A stretch of DNA of 10,293 bases. Origin: Candidatus Puniceispirillum sp. (GTDB lineage: Bacteria > Pseudomonadota > Alphaproteobacteria > Puniceispirillales > Puniceispirillaceae). Position numbers and translations under genes: made by a program. Below, one piece after another: positions 1 to 7,697 of the stretch. The stretch lies in NCBI GenBank assembly GCA_016780525.1, contig JADHLR010000049.1:1-10293 (forward strand). The letters are read 5' to 3'. The first letter of the stretch is position 1. Each line of letters begins with the position of its first letter. The notes under the pieces are model-generated. The model had not been told where the DNA came from. It did not search any database and saw nothing but the letters and a program-made list of their open reading frames with translations.

Positions 1-39
1 CTGGCAGTGGCTGGCCTGTCTTCGCTGAAACTACGTTAG
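1..39 (+). CDS. mraY: MraY C-terminus (phospho-MurNAc-pentapeptide transferase), partial
   Basis: Only the last 12 codons and the TAG stop (37-39) are in the window. Frame 1 reads LAVAGLSSLKLR and then stops. This matches the characteristic MraY ending, a hydrophobic final helix followed by the short basic LxTLKxR-type tail, as in E. coli. MraY is the integral membrane enzyme that transfers phospho-MurNAc-pentapeptide to undecaprenyl phosphate, making lipid I. Its place directly before murD is the standard dcw order, which supports the call although so little is visible. The rest of the gene lies upstream of the window. Confidence 0.85.
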   Translation: MAVAGLSSLKLR

Positions 40-51
40 GAAAACAGGCCA
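12..51 (+). repeat. 8-bp inverted repeat across the mraY stop, abutting the murD start
   Basis: TGGCCTGT at 12-19 is perfectly complementary to ACAGGCCA at 44-51, with a 24-base loop. The right arm ends on the base just before the murD ATG. The loop holds the mraY stop codon and the only plausible murD Shine-Dalgarno (AGGA, 38-41). It lacks a following T-run, so it does not look like an intrinsic terminator. Whether it folds in RNA is inference. Confidence 0.4.
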
Positions 52-1368
52 ATGCTCTGTCCACACACCATGTCAGGTCAAACAGTCGGGGTCCTCGGTC
101 TCGGCGGTTCGGGCATGGCTGCCGTGGCGGCGCTGCATGCGGCTGGTGTGACTGTGTTTGCTTATGATGATAACAAACCGGATGCCGCCCTGCCGAATGG
201 CACCATCGCCAATTGGCACGACTGGCCATGGAAAAAACTTGACGCGCTTGTCATCAGCCCCGGCATTCCGCATCTGCACCCGGCACCGCATCCGGCCGCA
301 GCCAGAGCGCAGGCGGAAGATGTCGCGATCATCAGCGAAGTGGAAATTGCCTTGCGGGCGGCACCAACAGCGCCGCTTGTGGTGATCACCGGCACCAATG
401 GCAAATCGACCACCACCGCGCTGATTGGCCATTGCCTGACCACAGCTGGTAAAGCCGTGGCTGTTGGCGGCAATATTGGCCGGCCAGCCTGTTCGCTGGA
501 TGATCCCGGGCCAGATGGGGTGATTGTTCTGGAATTATCATCTTATCAGCTCGAAACCACGCCCGCGCTGGCCCCAAATATCGCGGTTATTCTCAATATT
601 ACACCGGATCATCTTGACCGGCATGCTGGCATGACCGGCTATATCGCCGCAAAATCCCGCGCGTTAGCCGCGTTACCCGCCGATGGTACAGCCATTCTTG
701 GGCAATCCGATATCACTGTCACCCAGCTGGCGCGTGACTGCATCAAACGCGGTGTCACGACCCTATTGGCAACACCGGACAAGGCGCCGGCCGGCCGCCA
801 GCATTGTCTGGCACTGCGCGGTGATCACAATGCGGAAAATGCCGCGGCTGCCGCATTGGTATTACACAAGCTGGGCTTAAGCGCCGATCAGATCAACCAG
901 GGAATGGCCAGTTTTGCCGGTTTGCCGCACCGTTTGCAGCCTGTTGCAACAATCGGCCCCATCAGTTTTGTGAATGATTCAAAAGCCACCAACGGCACCG
1001 CGGCGGCGACTGCCCTCGCCGCTTTTTCGCATATTTACTGGGTCGCCGGGGGGCTTGCGAAAGACGATGGTCTGGACGCAGTCATGCCGCATATTGGCAA
1101 TGTTGAAAAAGCCTATCTTATTGGCAGCTCAGCCACCGCATTTGCCAGCCAGTTGCAGGGCCATTGCCCGACAGCCATGTATCACAATCTCGATGACGCC
1201 ACCTATGCCGCGTTTGATGATGCCAGAAACAGCCATACCGGCGGCACCATCCTGCTAGCCCCGGCAGCCGCATCCTTTGATCAATTTGCCAATTTTGCCG
1301 CGCGTGGCGATGCCTTTTGCCAGATCGCCAATACGTTATGCAGCCGCACAGGAGACGCCTATGCTTGA
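52..1368 (+). CDS. murD: UDP-N-acetylmuramoyl-L-alanine--D-glutamate ligase MurD
   Basis: Cytoplasmic ATP-dependent Mur ligase that adds D-glutamate to UDP-MurNAc-L-Ala. The 438 residues equal the usual family length. An N-terminal Rossmann-like domain begins VGVLGLGGSG. The Mur ligase ATP loop GTNGKST is at residues 114-120, ELSSYQLE at 161-168, and NITPDHLDRH, with the conserved catalytic region, at 182-191. The third-domain motif NDSKATN is at 308-314, and the MurD-type ending LAPAAASFDQF is close to the C-terminus. The ATG at 52 is preferred because AGGA (38-41) lies 10 bases upstream. An ATG at 70 would give 432 residues but has no visible ribosome binding site. The gene follows mraY by 12 bases and overlaps ftsW by 8. 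The SSYQLE and ATN motifs separate it from MurC, MurE and MurF. Confidence 0.97.
   Translation: MLCPHTMSGQTVGVLGLGGSGMAAVAALHAAGVTVFAYDDNKPDAALPNGTIANWHDWPWKKLDALVISPGIPHLHPAPHPAAARAQAEDVAIISEVEIALRAAPTAPLVVITGTNGKSTTTALIGHCLTTAGKAVAVGGNIGRPACSLDDPGPDGVIVLELSSYQLETTPALAPNIAVILNITPDHLDRHAGMTGYIAAKSRALAALPADGTAILGQSDITVTQLARDCIKRGVTTLLATPDKAPAGRQHCLALRGDHNAENAAAAALVLHKLGLSADQINQGMASFAGLPHRLQPVATIGPISFVNDSKATNGTAAATALAAFSHIYWVAGGLAKDDGLDAVMPHIGNVEKAYLIGSSATAFASQLQGHCPTAMYHNLDDATYAAFDDARNSHTGGTILLAPAAASFDQFANFAARGDAFCQIANTLCSRTGDAYA
1350..1355 (+). promoter_or_regulatory. Ribosome binding site deciding the ftsW start
   Basis: AGGAGA sits five bases before the ATG at 1361, inside the end of murD. 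It fixes the ftsW start there rather than at the in-frame upstream ATG at 1277. That alternative would add 28 residues encoded wholly inside murD and without membrane or family character. Confidence 0.8.
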
Positions 1369-2515
1369 CCGCACAGATCGCTCGCTTGTTGGTGTATGGT
1401 GGTGGACTGTCGATAAATGGTTATTGGCAAGCGCCCTGATTTTGATGGTGATTGGTACGCTGTTGGTGATGGCCGCCGGGCCAGCTGTGGCAAATCTGAT
1501 CCATCTGTCTTCGCAGCATTTCATCGTGCGGCAGTTGATTTATCTGTTGCCAACAGTGGCGTTGATGATCGCTGTGTCGATGCTCGAGCCGCGCACCATC
1601 CGTGCCTGTGCGCTGCTGGGATTAGCCGGCATTATTGCGCTGATGGTTATGGCCATTCTGGTTGGCAGCGAAATCAAGGGGGCAACCCGCTGGGTATCAA
1701 TTGCCGGATTTACCCTGCAACCATCCGAACTGGCCAAGCCGTTATTTGCCATCGTCTCGGCCTGGCTGCTGACCCTATGGCGTGAAGGTCAGGATTTTCC
1801 GGGCTGGGCCTATTCAACTGTTTTGCTTGGCATTATCGTGACCATTCTGGTGGCACAGCCCGATATTGGCATGACCTTGATGATGCTTCTGACCTGGGGC
1901 TTTCAGATGTTTTTAGCTGGCATGCCGCTGCTGTTTGTGATTGGCGGCGTGCTTGTTGCCCCGGCGCTGTTTTACCTTGCCTATCTGTATCTGCCGCATG
2001 TCACCTTGCGGGTTGATAAATTTTTCGAGGGCGGATCATGGCAAGTTGAACGCGCCATGGAGAGTTTTGCCACGGGCGGGTATTTTGGTGTTGGCCCGGG
2101 CGATGGGCGGGTCAAGCTGCATTTGCCTGATGCCCATTCTGATTTTATCTTTGCGGTTGCCGCCGAGGAATATGGCGCGCTTGCCTGTCTCGCCTTGCTA
2201 GGGCTTTACGGCTTTATCATTTTGCGCGGATTTGTTCGCTCACTCGGCGGTGACGGCCTGTTCTGCCTGATTGCCAGTGCCAGTCTGGTGATGCAGTTTG
2301 GGGTACAGGCCAGCATCCATATGGCCTCGTCGATCAACCTCATCCCAACCAAAGGCATGACCTTGCCATTTATCAGCTATGGCGGTTCATCACTGCTCGC
2401 CAGTGGCCTGACAATCGGTTTGATTCTGGCACTAACCCGCAAACGCATTGGCCAGAGCTATACACCACCCAGCGATCGGCCAACCAGCAATAGACGAGAG
2501 CGAGGTGCGGCATGA
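1361..2515 (+). CDS. ftsW: Septal peptidoglycan glycosyltransferase FtsW (SEDS family)
   Basis: Polytopic inner-membrane SEDS protein that polymerises lipid II into glycan strands at the septum, normally paired with the transpeptidase FtsI. The 384 residues are the usual length. The N-terminus carries the WWWTVD segment seen in alphaproteobacterial FtsW and then the first membrane helix. About ten hydrophobic segments follow. Hallmarks are GATRWV at 107-112 with QPSE at 120-123, DAHSDF at 257-262 and TKGMTLPFISYGGSS at 330-344. By analogy with characterised SEDS proteins, D261 in the DAHSDF loop is the probable catalytic aspartate. The start overlaps murD by 8 bases and the stop overlaps murG as ATGA. 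RodA is the alternative, but position in the dcw cluster and the N-terminus favour FtsW. Confidence 0.96.
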   Translation: MLDRTDRSLVGVWWWTVDKWLLASALILMVIGTLLVMAAGPAVANLIHLSSQHFIVRQLIYLLPTVALMIAVSMLEPRTIRACALLGLAGIIALMVMAILVGSEIKGATRWVSIAGFTLQPSELAKPLFAIVSAWLLTLWREGQDFPGWAYSTVLLGIIVTILVAQPDIGMTLMMLLTWGFQMFLAGMPLLFVIGGVLVAPALFYLAYLYLPHVTLRVDKFFEGGSWQVERAMESFATGGYFGVGPGDGRVKLHLPDAHSDFIFAVAAEEYGALACLALLGLYGFIILRGFVRSLGGDGLFCLIASASLVMQFGVQASIHMASSINLIPTKGMTLPFISYGGSSLLASGLTIGLILALTRKRIGQSYTPPSDRPTSNRRERGAA

Positions 2516-3651
2516 TCAAACGACCTGTCTATCTTGCTGCTGGCGGCACAGGCGGCCATATTTTCCCGGCTTTGGCGGTTGCTGAAACATTGCAGCAACG
2601 CGGCCATCAAACGCATCTGTTTACCGACCGGCGTGGTACCAGACTTCTTGAGGGCACGCCAGAATTGCCAGCCAAACTGCATGTCATTGCCGCCGCATCA
2701 CCTTTTCAAAAAGGTTTTTTACGACGCGCTGTCGCCGCCACAAAACTGGCCATCGGCGCTTTCACCAGCCTCGTTCATTTACTGGTCAAGCGCCCTGCCC
2801 TGATCATAGGATTTGGCGGCTATCCCTCATTTGCCCCGTTATTGGCCGGGCGACTTCTTGGCATTCCGATTTTGCTGCATGAACAAAACGCCTTTTTGGG
2901 CCGCGCCAATTATATGCTTGCAAAATTTGCCGATGCGCTGGCGTTGAGCTGGCCGAATACGAAAAACCTGCCAGCCGATATTGCGCATGAATTGACTGGC
3001 ATCCCGGTCAGGCAAGCCTTTTTTGATGCTGCTGAAACCCCCTACCGGCTGGATTCCACCACCACGGTAAATCTGACCATATTGGGCGGGTCGCAGGGCG
3101 CATCAATTTTGGGATCACTTGTTCCCAATGCTATTGCCATGCTTGAAGAACCGCTGCGCCAACGTCTTCATATTCGTCAGCAGGCGCGGCCCGAGCAAAT
3201 TGATCTTTTGCAAAAACGCTATGCCGACCTTGGTGTGACAGCCCAGCTCAGAACATTTTTCAGCGATGTGCCAGAATTGCTTGGCAACAGCCATCTGGTG
3301 ATTTGCCGGTCGGGGGCCTCATCGGTTGCCGAGCTGGCGGCGATTGGCCGGCCAGCACTGTTATTGCCACTGCCAAATGCGATGGATGACCACCAACGCG
3401 TCAATGCCCTGCAGATGCAGGATGTTGGTGGCGGTATTTGTCTTGATGAAAAAAGCGTCAGCGCGGCGGCTCTTGCCACCCGTCTGATACAGCTTCTGGG
3501 CGCCCCTAAAACGCTGGTACAGATGGCAAAATCAGCACGCTCGCTGGCCAGCCCCGATGCCGCCAAGCTGATCGCTGCACTGGCTGAACAACTGGTTAGC
3601 CTATCCACCTCCAAACCAACAGGCCCCAAACCAACAGGAGCCAGCGCATGA
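2512..3651 (+). CDS. murG: UDP-GlcNAc:lipid I N-acetylglucosaminyltransferase MurG
   Basis: Membrane-associated GT28 glycosyltransferase that converts lipid I to lipid II on the cytoplasmic face. The N-terminal lipid I-binding domain has GGTGGH at residues 11-16, GFGGYPS at 100-106 and HEQNA at 123-127. The C-terminal UDP-GlcNAc-binding domain has LGGSQGA from 191, RSGASSVAE at 266-274 with the ribose-binding glutamate E274, and PLPNAMDDHQ at 286-295, where Q295 is the expected donor contact. The 379 residues are slightly longer than the E. coli protein (355). Part of the excess is a low-complexity tail with two KPTG units, encoded by a 15-base tandem repeat. A GAGG at 2502-2505 precedes the ATG, and the start codon overlaps the ftsW stop as ATGA. 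Confidence 0.97.
   Translation: MIKRPVYLAAGGTGGHIFPALAVAETLQQRGHQTHLFTDRRGTRLLEGTPELPAKLHVIAAASPFQKGFLRRAVAATKLAIGAFTSLVHLLVKRPALIIGFGGYPSFAPLLAGRLLGIPILLHEQNAFLGRANYMLAKFADALALSWPNTKNLPADIAHELTGIPVRQAFFDAAETPYRLDSTTTVNLTILGGSQGASILGSLVPNAIAMLEEPLRQRLHIRQQARPEQIDLLQKRYADLGVTAQLRTFFSDVPELLGNSHLVICRSGASSVAELAAIGRPALLLPLPNAMDDHQRVNALQMQDVGGGICLDEKSVSAAALATRLIQLLGAPKTLVQMAKSARSLASPDAAKLIAALAEQLVSLSTSKPTGPKPTGASA
3611..3640 (+). repeat. Two-copy 15-bp tandem repeat at the murG 3' end
   Basis: Bases 3611-3625 and 3626-3640 are direct repeats identical at 13 of 15 positions, differing only in the last two bases (CC against AG). They encode the KPTGPKPTGA tail of MurG. The final AG of the second copy creates AGGAG (3636-3640), which serves as the murC ribosome binding site seven bases before its ATG. 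Confidence 0.85.
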
Positions 3652-5066
3652 GTGAGTTGCCACTATCAATCGGCACCATGCATTTTACCGGTATTGGCGG
3701 TATTGGCATGAGCGGTATCGCAGAAATTCTGTTTGAGCTTGGCTATGATGTTCAGGGCAGCGATATGTCGGAAAATGCCAATGTCCATCGGCTGCGCGAA
3801 AAAGGCATTCGGGTGATCACCGGTCAATCAGCCGAAAATGTTGAAAATGCCGCCCTTGTTGTCATTTCAACGGCGATTAAAGCGGATAATCCGGAAGTCG
3901 TCGCCGCCAAAGAGCGTTTCATACCCATTGTTCATCGCGCCGAAATGCTGGGTGAGTTGATGCGGTTGCGCTGGTCAATTGCGGTGGCTGGCACGCATGG
4001 CAAAACCACAACAACCAGCCTGATTGCCAGCCTGTTGAGCAGCGCCGATATTGACCCAACAGTGATTAATGGCGGCATTATCACCGGCTGGGGAAGCAAT
4101 GCGCGGCTTGGTAAAGGCCGCTGGATGGTGGTTGAGGCGGATGAGAGTGACGGGTCATTTGCCAAGCTGAAACCAACGGTGGCTGTGGTCACCAATATTG
4201 ACCCGGAACATCTTGATCATCACGGCAGCTTTGAAGCTCTTGAGACAGCCTTTTTAAATTTTGTTGCATCAATCCCGTTTTATGGCTTTGCCGCGCTGTG
4301 CATTGATCACCCGTCGGTACAGCGGCTGATGGCCGGCATCAAAGACCGCCGCATTATCACCTATGGCATGGTCGCCGCCGCCGATGTGCGGGCGGTAAAT
4401 ATGCGGGTTGACGGGGCCAGCATGGTATTTGACGCGCAATTATCCGACCGCGCCGCCGGCGATGCCACAACCATCACCGATATTCGCTTTCCGATGCTTG
4501 GCGACCATAATGTACAAAATTGCCTCGCGGCGATTGCCGTCGCCCTCGAAATGAACATCGAGGCCGACTCGATTCGCGATGCGCTGGCCGATTTTGGCGG
4601 TGTTGGACGACGCTTTGAAACCAAAGGTGTCAGCCATGGCGTCACCATTATTGATGATTACGGGCATCATCCGGTCGAGATTAACGCCGCGTTAAAAGCA
4701 GGCCGCATGATGTGTGGGGAAAACAAACTGATCGCCGTGGTTCAGCCGCACCGCTATAGCCGCCTTGCCGATTTGTTTGTCGATTTTTGCGGCTGTTTCC
4801 ATGACGCTGATGAAGTGCTGGTTGCCGATGTCTATGCCGCTGGCGAGACACCAATTGATGACATAAATCGCGACTCTCTTGTCAATGGGCTGCGCGATCA
4901 TGGTCACAAAGCCGCCAGCGCCCTACTGCACCGGGACGATCTGGCCGCTGAAATCAAAGCCCGCACATCAGCCGGTGATCTTGTGATGTGTCTTGGTGCC
5001 GGTGATATCACCAACTGGGCAGCGACATTGCCGGATGAGCTGGACAAACTGGGAGACTCAGAATGA
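3648..5066 (+). CDS. murC: UDP-N-acetylmuramate--L-alanine ligase MurC
   Basis: Cytoplasmic ATP-dependent ligase that adds the first amino acid, L-alanine, to UDP-MurNAc. The protein has 472 residues, close to the 491 of E. coli MurC. The N-terminal nucleotide-binding motif GIGGIGMSGIAE is at residues 15-26 and the MurC-type ATP loop GTHGKTTTT starts at 115. EADESDGSF starts at 163, NIDPEHLDHH at 183 and DDYGHHPVE at 336. VQPHRYSR and the late GDLVMCLGAGDI segment are also typical of MurC. The GTHGKT form and the DYGHHP motif separate it from MurD, MurE and MurF. Mpl is less likely in this context. The ATG overlaps the murG stop (ATGA) and is preceded by AGGAG at 3636-3640, so translation is probably coupled. 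Confidence 0.97.
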   Translation: MSELPLSIGTMHFTGIGGIGMSGIAEILFELGYDVQGSDMSENANVHRLREKGIRVITGQSAENVENAALVVISTAIKADNPEVVAAKERFIPIVHRAEMLGELMRLRWSIAVAGTHGKTTTTSLIASLLSSADIDPTVINGGIITGWGSNARLGKGRWMVVEADESDGSFAKLKPTVAVVTNIDPEHLDHHGSFEALETAFLNFVASIPFYGFAALCIDHPSVQRLMAGIKDRRIITYGMVAAADVRAVNMRVDGASMVFDAQLSDRAAGDATTITDIRFPMLGDHNVQNCLAAIAVALEMNIEADSIRDALADFGGVGRRFETKGVSHGVTIIDDYGHHPVEINAALKAGRMMCGENKLIAVVQPHRYSRLADLFVDFCGCFHDADEVLVADVYAAGETPIDDINRDSLVNGLRDHGHKAASALLHRDDLAAEIKARTSAGDLVMCLGAGDITNWAATLPDELDKLGDSE

Positions 5067-5992
5067 CAGATCTGTTGTCCCGTTTGCCCACAGTGCGTGG
5101 TGATTACAACAGCAGCGCGGCGCTGGCGCAGCATACCTGGTTTGGTGTTGGCGGCCCGGCAGATATTTTGTTTTGCCCGTGTGACACAGATGATCTGGCA
5201 GCATTTCTGGCAGCCTGCCCGGCTGATATTGCGGTTAACGTGATCGGCGCCGGATCTAATCTTTTGGTGCGTGACGGCGGTGTCGCTGGTGTTGTCATCA
5301 AGATGAATGCCCATTTGACCAACATCCGGCATGACGGCACCCAGATCATCGCCCAGACCGGTGCCACTGATGCTGATGTCGCCCGCTACGCGCAAAAGGC
5401 CGGTATTGGCGGGCTGGAGTTTCTGATCGGCATCCCCGGGACAATCGGCGGCGGCTTGCGGATGAATGCCGGTGCCTATGGCAGCGAATTCAAAGACATC
5501 ACGCTGACCGCGTCAGGTTTTGACCGGCAGGGCCGCGCGGTGACGGCAACGCCAACCGAGATGGGCATGGGCTACCGGCATAGTGACGCACCGGCCGACT
5601 GGATTTTTACCTCCGCTATTCTGACCGGCCATGCGGACGACCCGGCCGCCATTAAATCCCGGATGAAAACCATTGTCACAAACCGTGGTGACGCGCAGCC
5701 CCGCGGCGTGCGCACTGGCGGCAGCACCTTTGCCAACCCGGATGGCGGCAAAGCCTGGCAGGAAATTGATAAAGCCGGCTGTCGTGGCCTGCAAATTGGC
5801 GCCGCACGCGTGTCGGACAAACATTGCAATTTCCTGATTAACACCGGCGGCGCAACGGCGCTGGATATCGAAACGCTTGGCGAAACAGTGCGTCGACGGG
5901 TGCAGGAGAATGGCGGGCCAGAGCTGCGCTGGGAAATTCGGCGCATCGGCCGTGACCTAAAAGCATCCAAAAATCAGGAGGGCGCCGAATGA
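5063..5992 (+). CDS. murB: UDP-N-acetylenolpyruvoylglucosamine reductase MurB
   Basis: FAD-dependent, NADPH-using cytoplasmic reductase that turns UDP-GlcNAc-enolpyruvate into UDP-MurNAc. FAD-binding motifs are GAGSNLLVRDGG at residues 62-73 and IPGTIGGGLRMNAGAYG at 124-140. The catalytic serine is S221 in GGSTFANP, and the second catalytic acid is probably E291 in the terminal LRWEIRRIG. At 309 residues it is shorter than the E. coli protein (342), as expected for the type II MurB common in alphaproteobacteria and Gram-positives. GGGAGA (5051-5056) lies six bases before the ATG, which overlaps the murC stop as ATGA. That ribosome binding site overlaps a GANTC site (5055-5059). Confidence 0.97.
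   Translation: MTDLLSRLPTVRGDYNSSAALAQHTWFGVGGPADILFCPCDTDDLAAFLAACPADIAVNVIGAGSNLLVRDGGVAGVVIKMNAHLTNIRHDGTQIIAQTGATDADVARYAQKAGIGGLEFLIGIPGTIGGGLRMNAGAYGSEFKDITLTASGFDRQGRAVTATPTEMGMGYRHSDAPADWIFTSAILTGHADDPAAIKSRMKTIVTNRGDAQPRGVRTGGSTFANPDGGKAWQEIDKAGCRGLQIGAARVSDKHCNFLINTGGATALDIETLGETVRRRVQENGGPELRWEIRRIGRDLKASKNQEGAE
5976..5981 (+). promoter_or_regulatory. Strong ribosome binding site of ddl
   Basis: AGGAGG, fully complementary to the canonical anti-Shine-Dalgarno core, lies seven bases before the ddl ATG at 5989. It is the strongest such site in the window and falls inside the last codons of murB. Confidence 0.8.
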
Positions 5993-6900
5993 GCACGCAT
6001 CACGAACGTGTCGCAGTTCTTATGGGGGGATGGACTCCCGAGGCATCGGTCAGCCGGGTCAGCGCCAGCTTTTGTGGGCAGGCGGCGCGCAATGCGGGCT
6101 GGGATGCTGTTGAGATCGAGGTTGACCGCGATATTGCCGCCAAACTTGCCGAATTTAAGCCGGGTCGCGTGTTCAACGCCCTGCACGGCCAAATTGGCGA
6201 AGATGGCAATATTCAGGGCCTGCTGAATATTATGAATATTCCCTATACACATAGCGGTCTGGCCGCATCGGCCATCGCCATGGACAAAATTTTGGCAAAA
6301 ACCATGCTGGCTGACTGCGGTATTCTGGTGCCGCCGACCTTGCCACTGGCTGAAGATACACATGTCTATCCGGAAAATTATCAGGGTGCGCATGTGATCA
6401 AACCGCAAAATGACGGATCCAGTCTTGGTGTTGTCATTGTCGAGGAAGACAGCAAGACACCGCCCGCCCGCAGCCATTGGGCAGCTGACGCGCATCTGAT
6501 GTGCGAACCTTTCATTCCGGGACGCGAACTGACCGTTGCCGTTCTGGATGGCACCGCCCTATGTGTGACCGAAATCACCTCGGATCGTGGATTTTATGAT
6601 TTTGACGCAAAATATGCCCCCGGTGGGTCGCACCATATTTTGCCTGCAGATGTGCCCGAAGAGGTCGGTCTGCAAGCCTGTATCTGGGCAGAACATGCGT
6701 ATCGTCATCTTGGCTGCCGCGGCATCATTCGCGCCGATTACCGGTGGAACGACAAAGCTAATCAATTGTTCATGCTAGAGGTCAATACACAGCCCGGCAT
6801 GACCGCCACATCGCTGGTGCCCGAACAGGCCAGATTTCTTGGCATGTCGGGTGAAGAACTGGTCAACCATCTGTTGGAGATAGCACAATGCGACGATTGA
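5989..6900 (+). CDS. ddl: D-alanine--D-alanine ligase Ddl
   Basis: ATP-grasp ligase that makes the D-Ala-D-Ala dipeptide later added by MurF. The 303 residues match the DdlB class. Visible motifs are HGQIGEDGNIQG at 66-77, VIKPQNDGSSLG at 136-147 (ATP-binding lysine and substrate loop serine), FYDFDAKY at 202-209 (a tyrosine here points to D-Ala-D-Ala rather than D-lactate use), the catalytic arginine R248 in IIRADY, and the metal-binding LEVNTQPGMT at 263-272. The N-terminal substrate motif is GGWTPEASVS. The catalytic glutamate E18 is kept, but the usual EREVS reads EASVS. The start overlaps the murB stop (ATGA) behind a strong ribosome binding site. The end overlaps ftsQ by 13 bases. Confidence 0.96.
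   Translation: MSTHHERVAVLMGGWTPEASVSRVSASFCGQAARNAGWDAVEIEVDRDIAAKLAEFKPGRVFNALHGQIGEDGNIQGLLNIMNIPYTHSGLAASAIAMDKILAKTMLADCGILVPPTLPLAEDTHVYPENYQGAHVIKPQNDGSSLGVVIVEEDSKTPPARSHWAADAHLMCEPFIPGRELTVAVLDGTALCVTEITSDRGFYDFDAKYAPGGSHHILPADVPEEVGLQACIWAEHAYRHLGCRGIIRADYRWNDKANQLFMLEVNTQPGMTATSLVPEQARFLGMSGEELVNHLLEIAQCDD
6208..6240 (+). repeat. AT-rich inverted and direct repeat inside ddl
   Basis: AATATTCAG (6208-6216) and CTGAATATT (6223-6231) form a perfect 9-bp inverted repeat with a 6-base loop. TGAATATT is then repeated directly at 6233-6240. It encodes a conserved Ddl segment (NIQGLLNIMNIPY), so protein constraint may be the main cause. Confidence 0.5.
6876..6880 (+). promoter_or_regulatory. 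Ribosome binding site of ftsQ
   Basis: GGAGA seven bases before the ATG at 6888, inside the end of ddl. It supports this start, which overlaps ddl by 13 bases. Confidence 0.7.
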
Positions 6901-7697
6901 TCGGCTGGATCACGCCAAACAGGGCAGCACAGCAATCGCAGACAGATTGGTGGCATCGGATCAAGATGGTCTCGCTCGCGGCGCTTGGGCTTGGTCTGAT
7001 CAGCACTGGCGGCATGCTTTATGTTGATCGTACGCGGGTGATCAGCGAATTGCATCAGCTTGGTGCCGAGGTCGGTTTGAAATTGCGCCATATTCAGGTG
7101 CGGGGCCGCTCGCATATCGATAAAGAAACCTTGCTTAGCGCGCTTGACCTGCAGCTTGACACGCCGATTTTCAGCGTCGATTTACAGGCGCTTCACAGCC
7201 GCGTCAGTGACATTGGCTGGGTCAAAAATGTTGTCATTGAGCGGCGCCTTCCCGGCACCATCTATATCATCCTTGAAGAACGTATGCCGGTGGCACTGAT
7301 GCAGAATAATGCAACGCATCAGCTTATCGATGCAACCGGGGCCATCATTGACGGCGCCGACCCGCGTGATTTCACCCATCTCAAGGTTGTCGCCGGTGAT
7401 AACGCGGCGGCCAATGCCGCGCCGATTCTTGCGGCGCTTCGCACCGAACCCGAATTATTCAGCGAAGTCTGGGCGATCAGTTTCCGATCCGAGCGGCGCT
7501 GGGATGTGCATTTGAAAAATGGCATGGAAATTCGCCTGCCGGAAACTGACCCGATTTCGGCCTGGTCACGGCTGGCTGTCATCGACCGCGAGAAAGCCAT
7601 CACCAACCGGGATCTTGCGGTGATCGATATGCGCCTGCCGAAACAGTTGATTGTCGAGCCTAATATTCCGGTACGTGGACAGGGGAGCCAGACATGA
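6888..7697 (+). CDS. ftsQ: Cell division protein FtsQ
   Basis: Bitopic inner-membrane divisome protein that links early and late division proteins, usually through FtsB and FtsL. The 269 residues show the expected plan. A short basic, tryptophan-containing cytoplasmic N-terminus is followed by one membrane helix at about 27-46. A periplasmic POTRA domain at about 66-135 opens LRHIQVRGRSHIDKETL and includes the DIGWVKNVVIERRLPGTI strand region and EERMPVA. A FtsQ/DivIB beta domain follows, with the late VIDMRLPKQLIV segment. Sequence identity in this family is low, so the call rests on architecture, the POTRA motif and the position between ddl and ftsA. The stop overlaps ftsA as ATGA. Confidence 0.94.
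   Translation: MRRLIGWITPNRAAQQSQTDWWHRIKMVSLAALGLGLISTGGMLYVDRTRVISELHQLGAEVGLKLRHIQVRGRSHIDKETLLSALDLQLDTPIFSVDLQALHSRVSDIGWVKNVVIERRLPGTIYIILEERMPVALMQNNATHQLIDATGAIIDGADPRDFTHLKVVAGDNAAANAAPILAALRTEPELFSEVWAISFRSERRWDVHLKNGMEIRLPETDPISAWSRLAVIDREKAITNRDLAVIDMRLPKQLIVEPNIPVRGQGSQT

Noticed and set aside
70..72. Alternative murD start giving 432 residues
   Set aside because: No Shine-Dalgarno precedes it, while AGGA is placed for the ATG at 52. It is not fully excluded, because the Rossmann motif begins after both.
1277..1360. Upstream in-frame ATG extending FtsW by 28 residues
   Set aside because: The extension lies inside murD and has no family similarity. AGGAGA before 1361 and the standard FtsW N-terminus favour the later start.
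4904..5395. Minus-strand frame (163 codons) across the murC/murB junction
   Set aside because: It is antisense to two conserved genes and no family is recognised. The Cys-rich composition reflects reversed codons.
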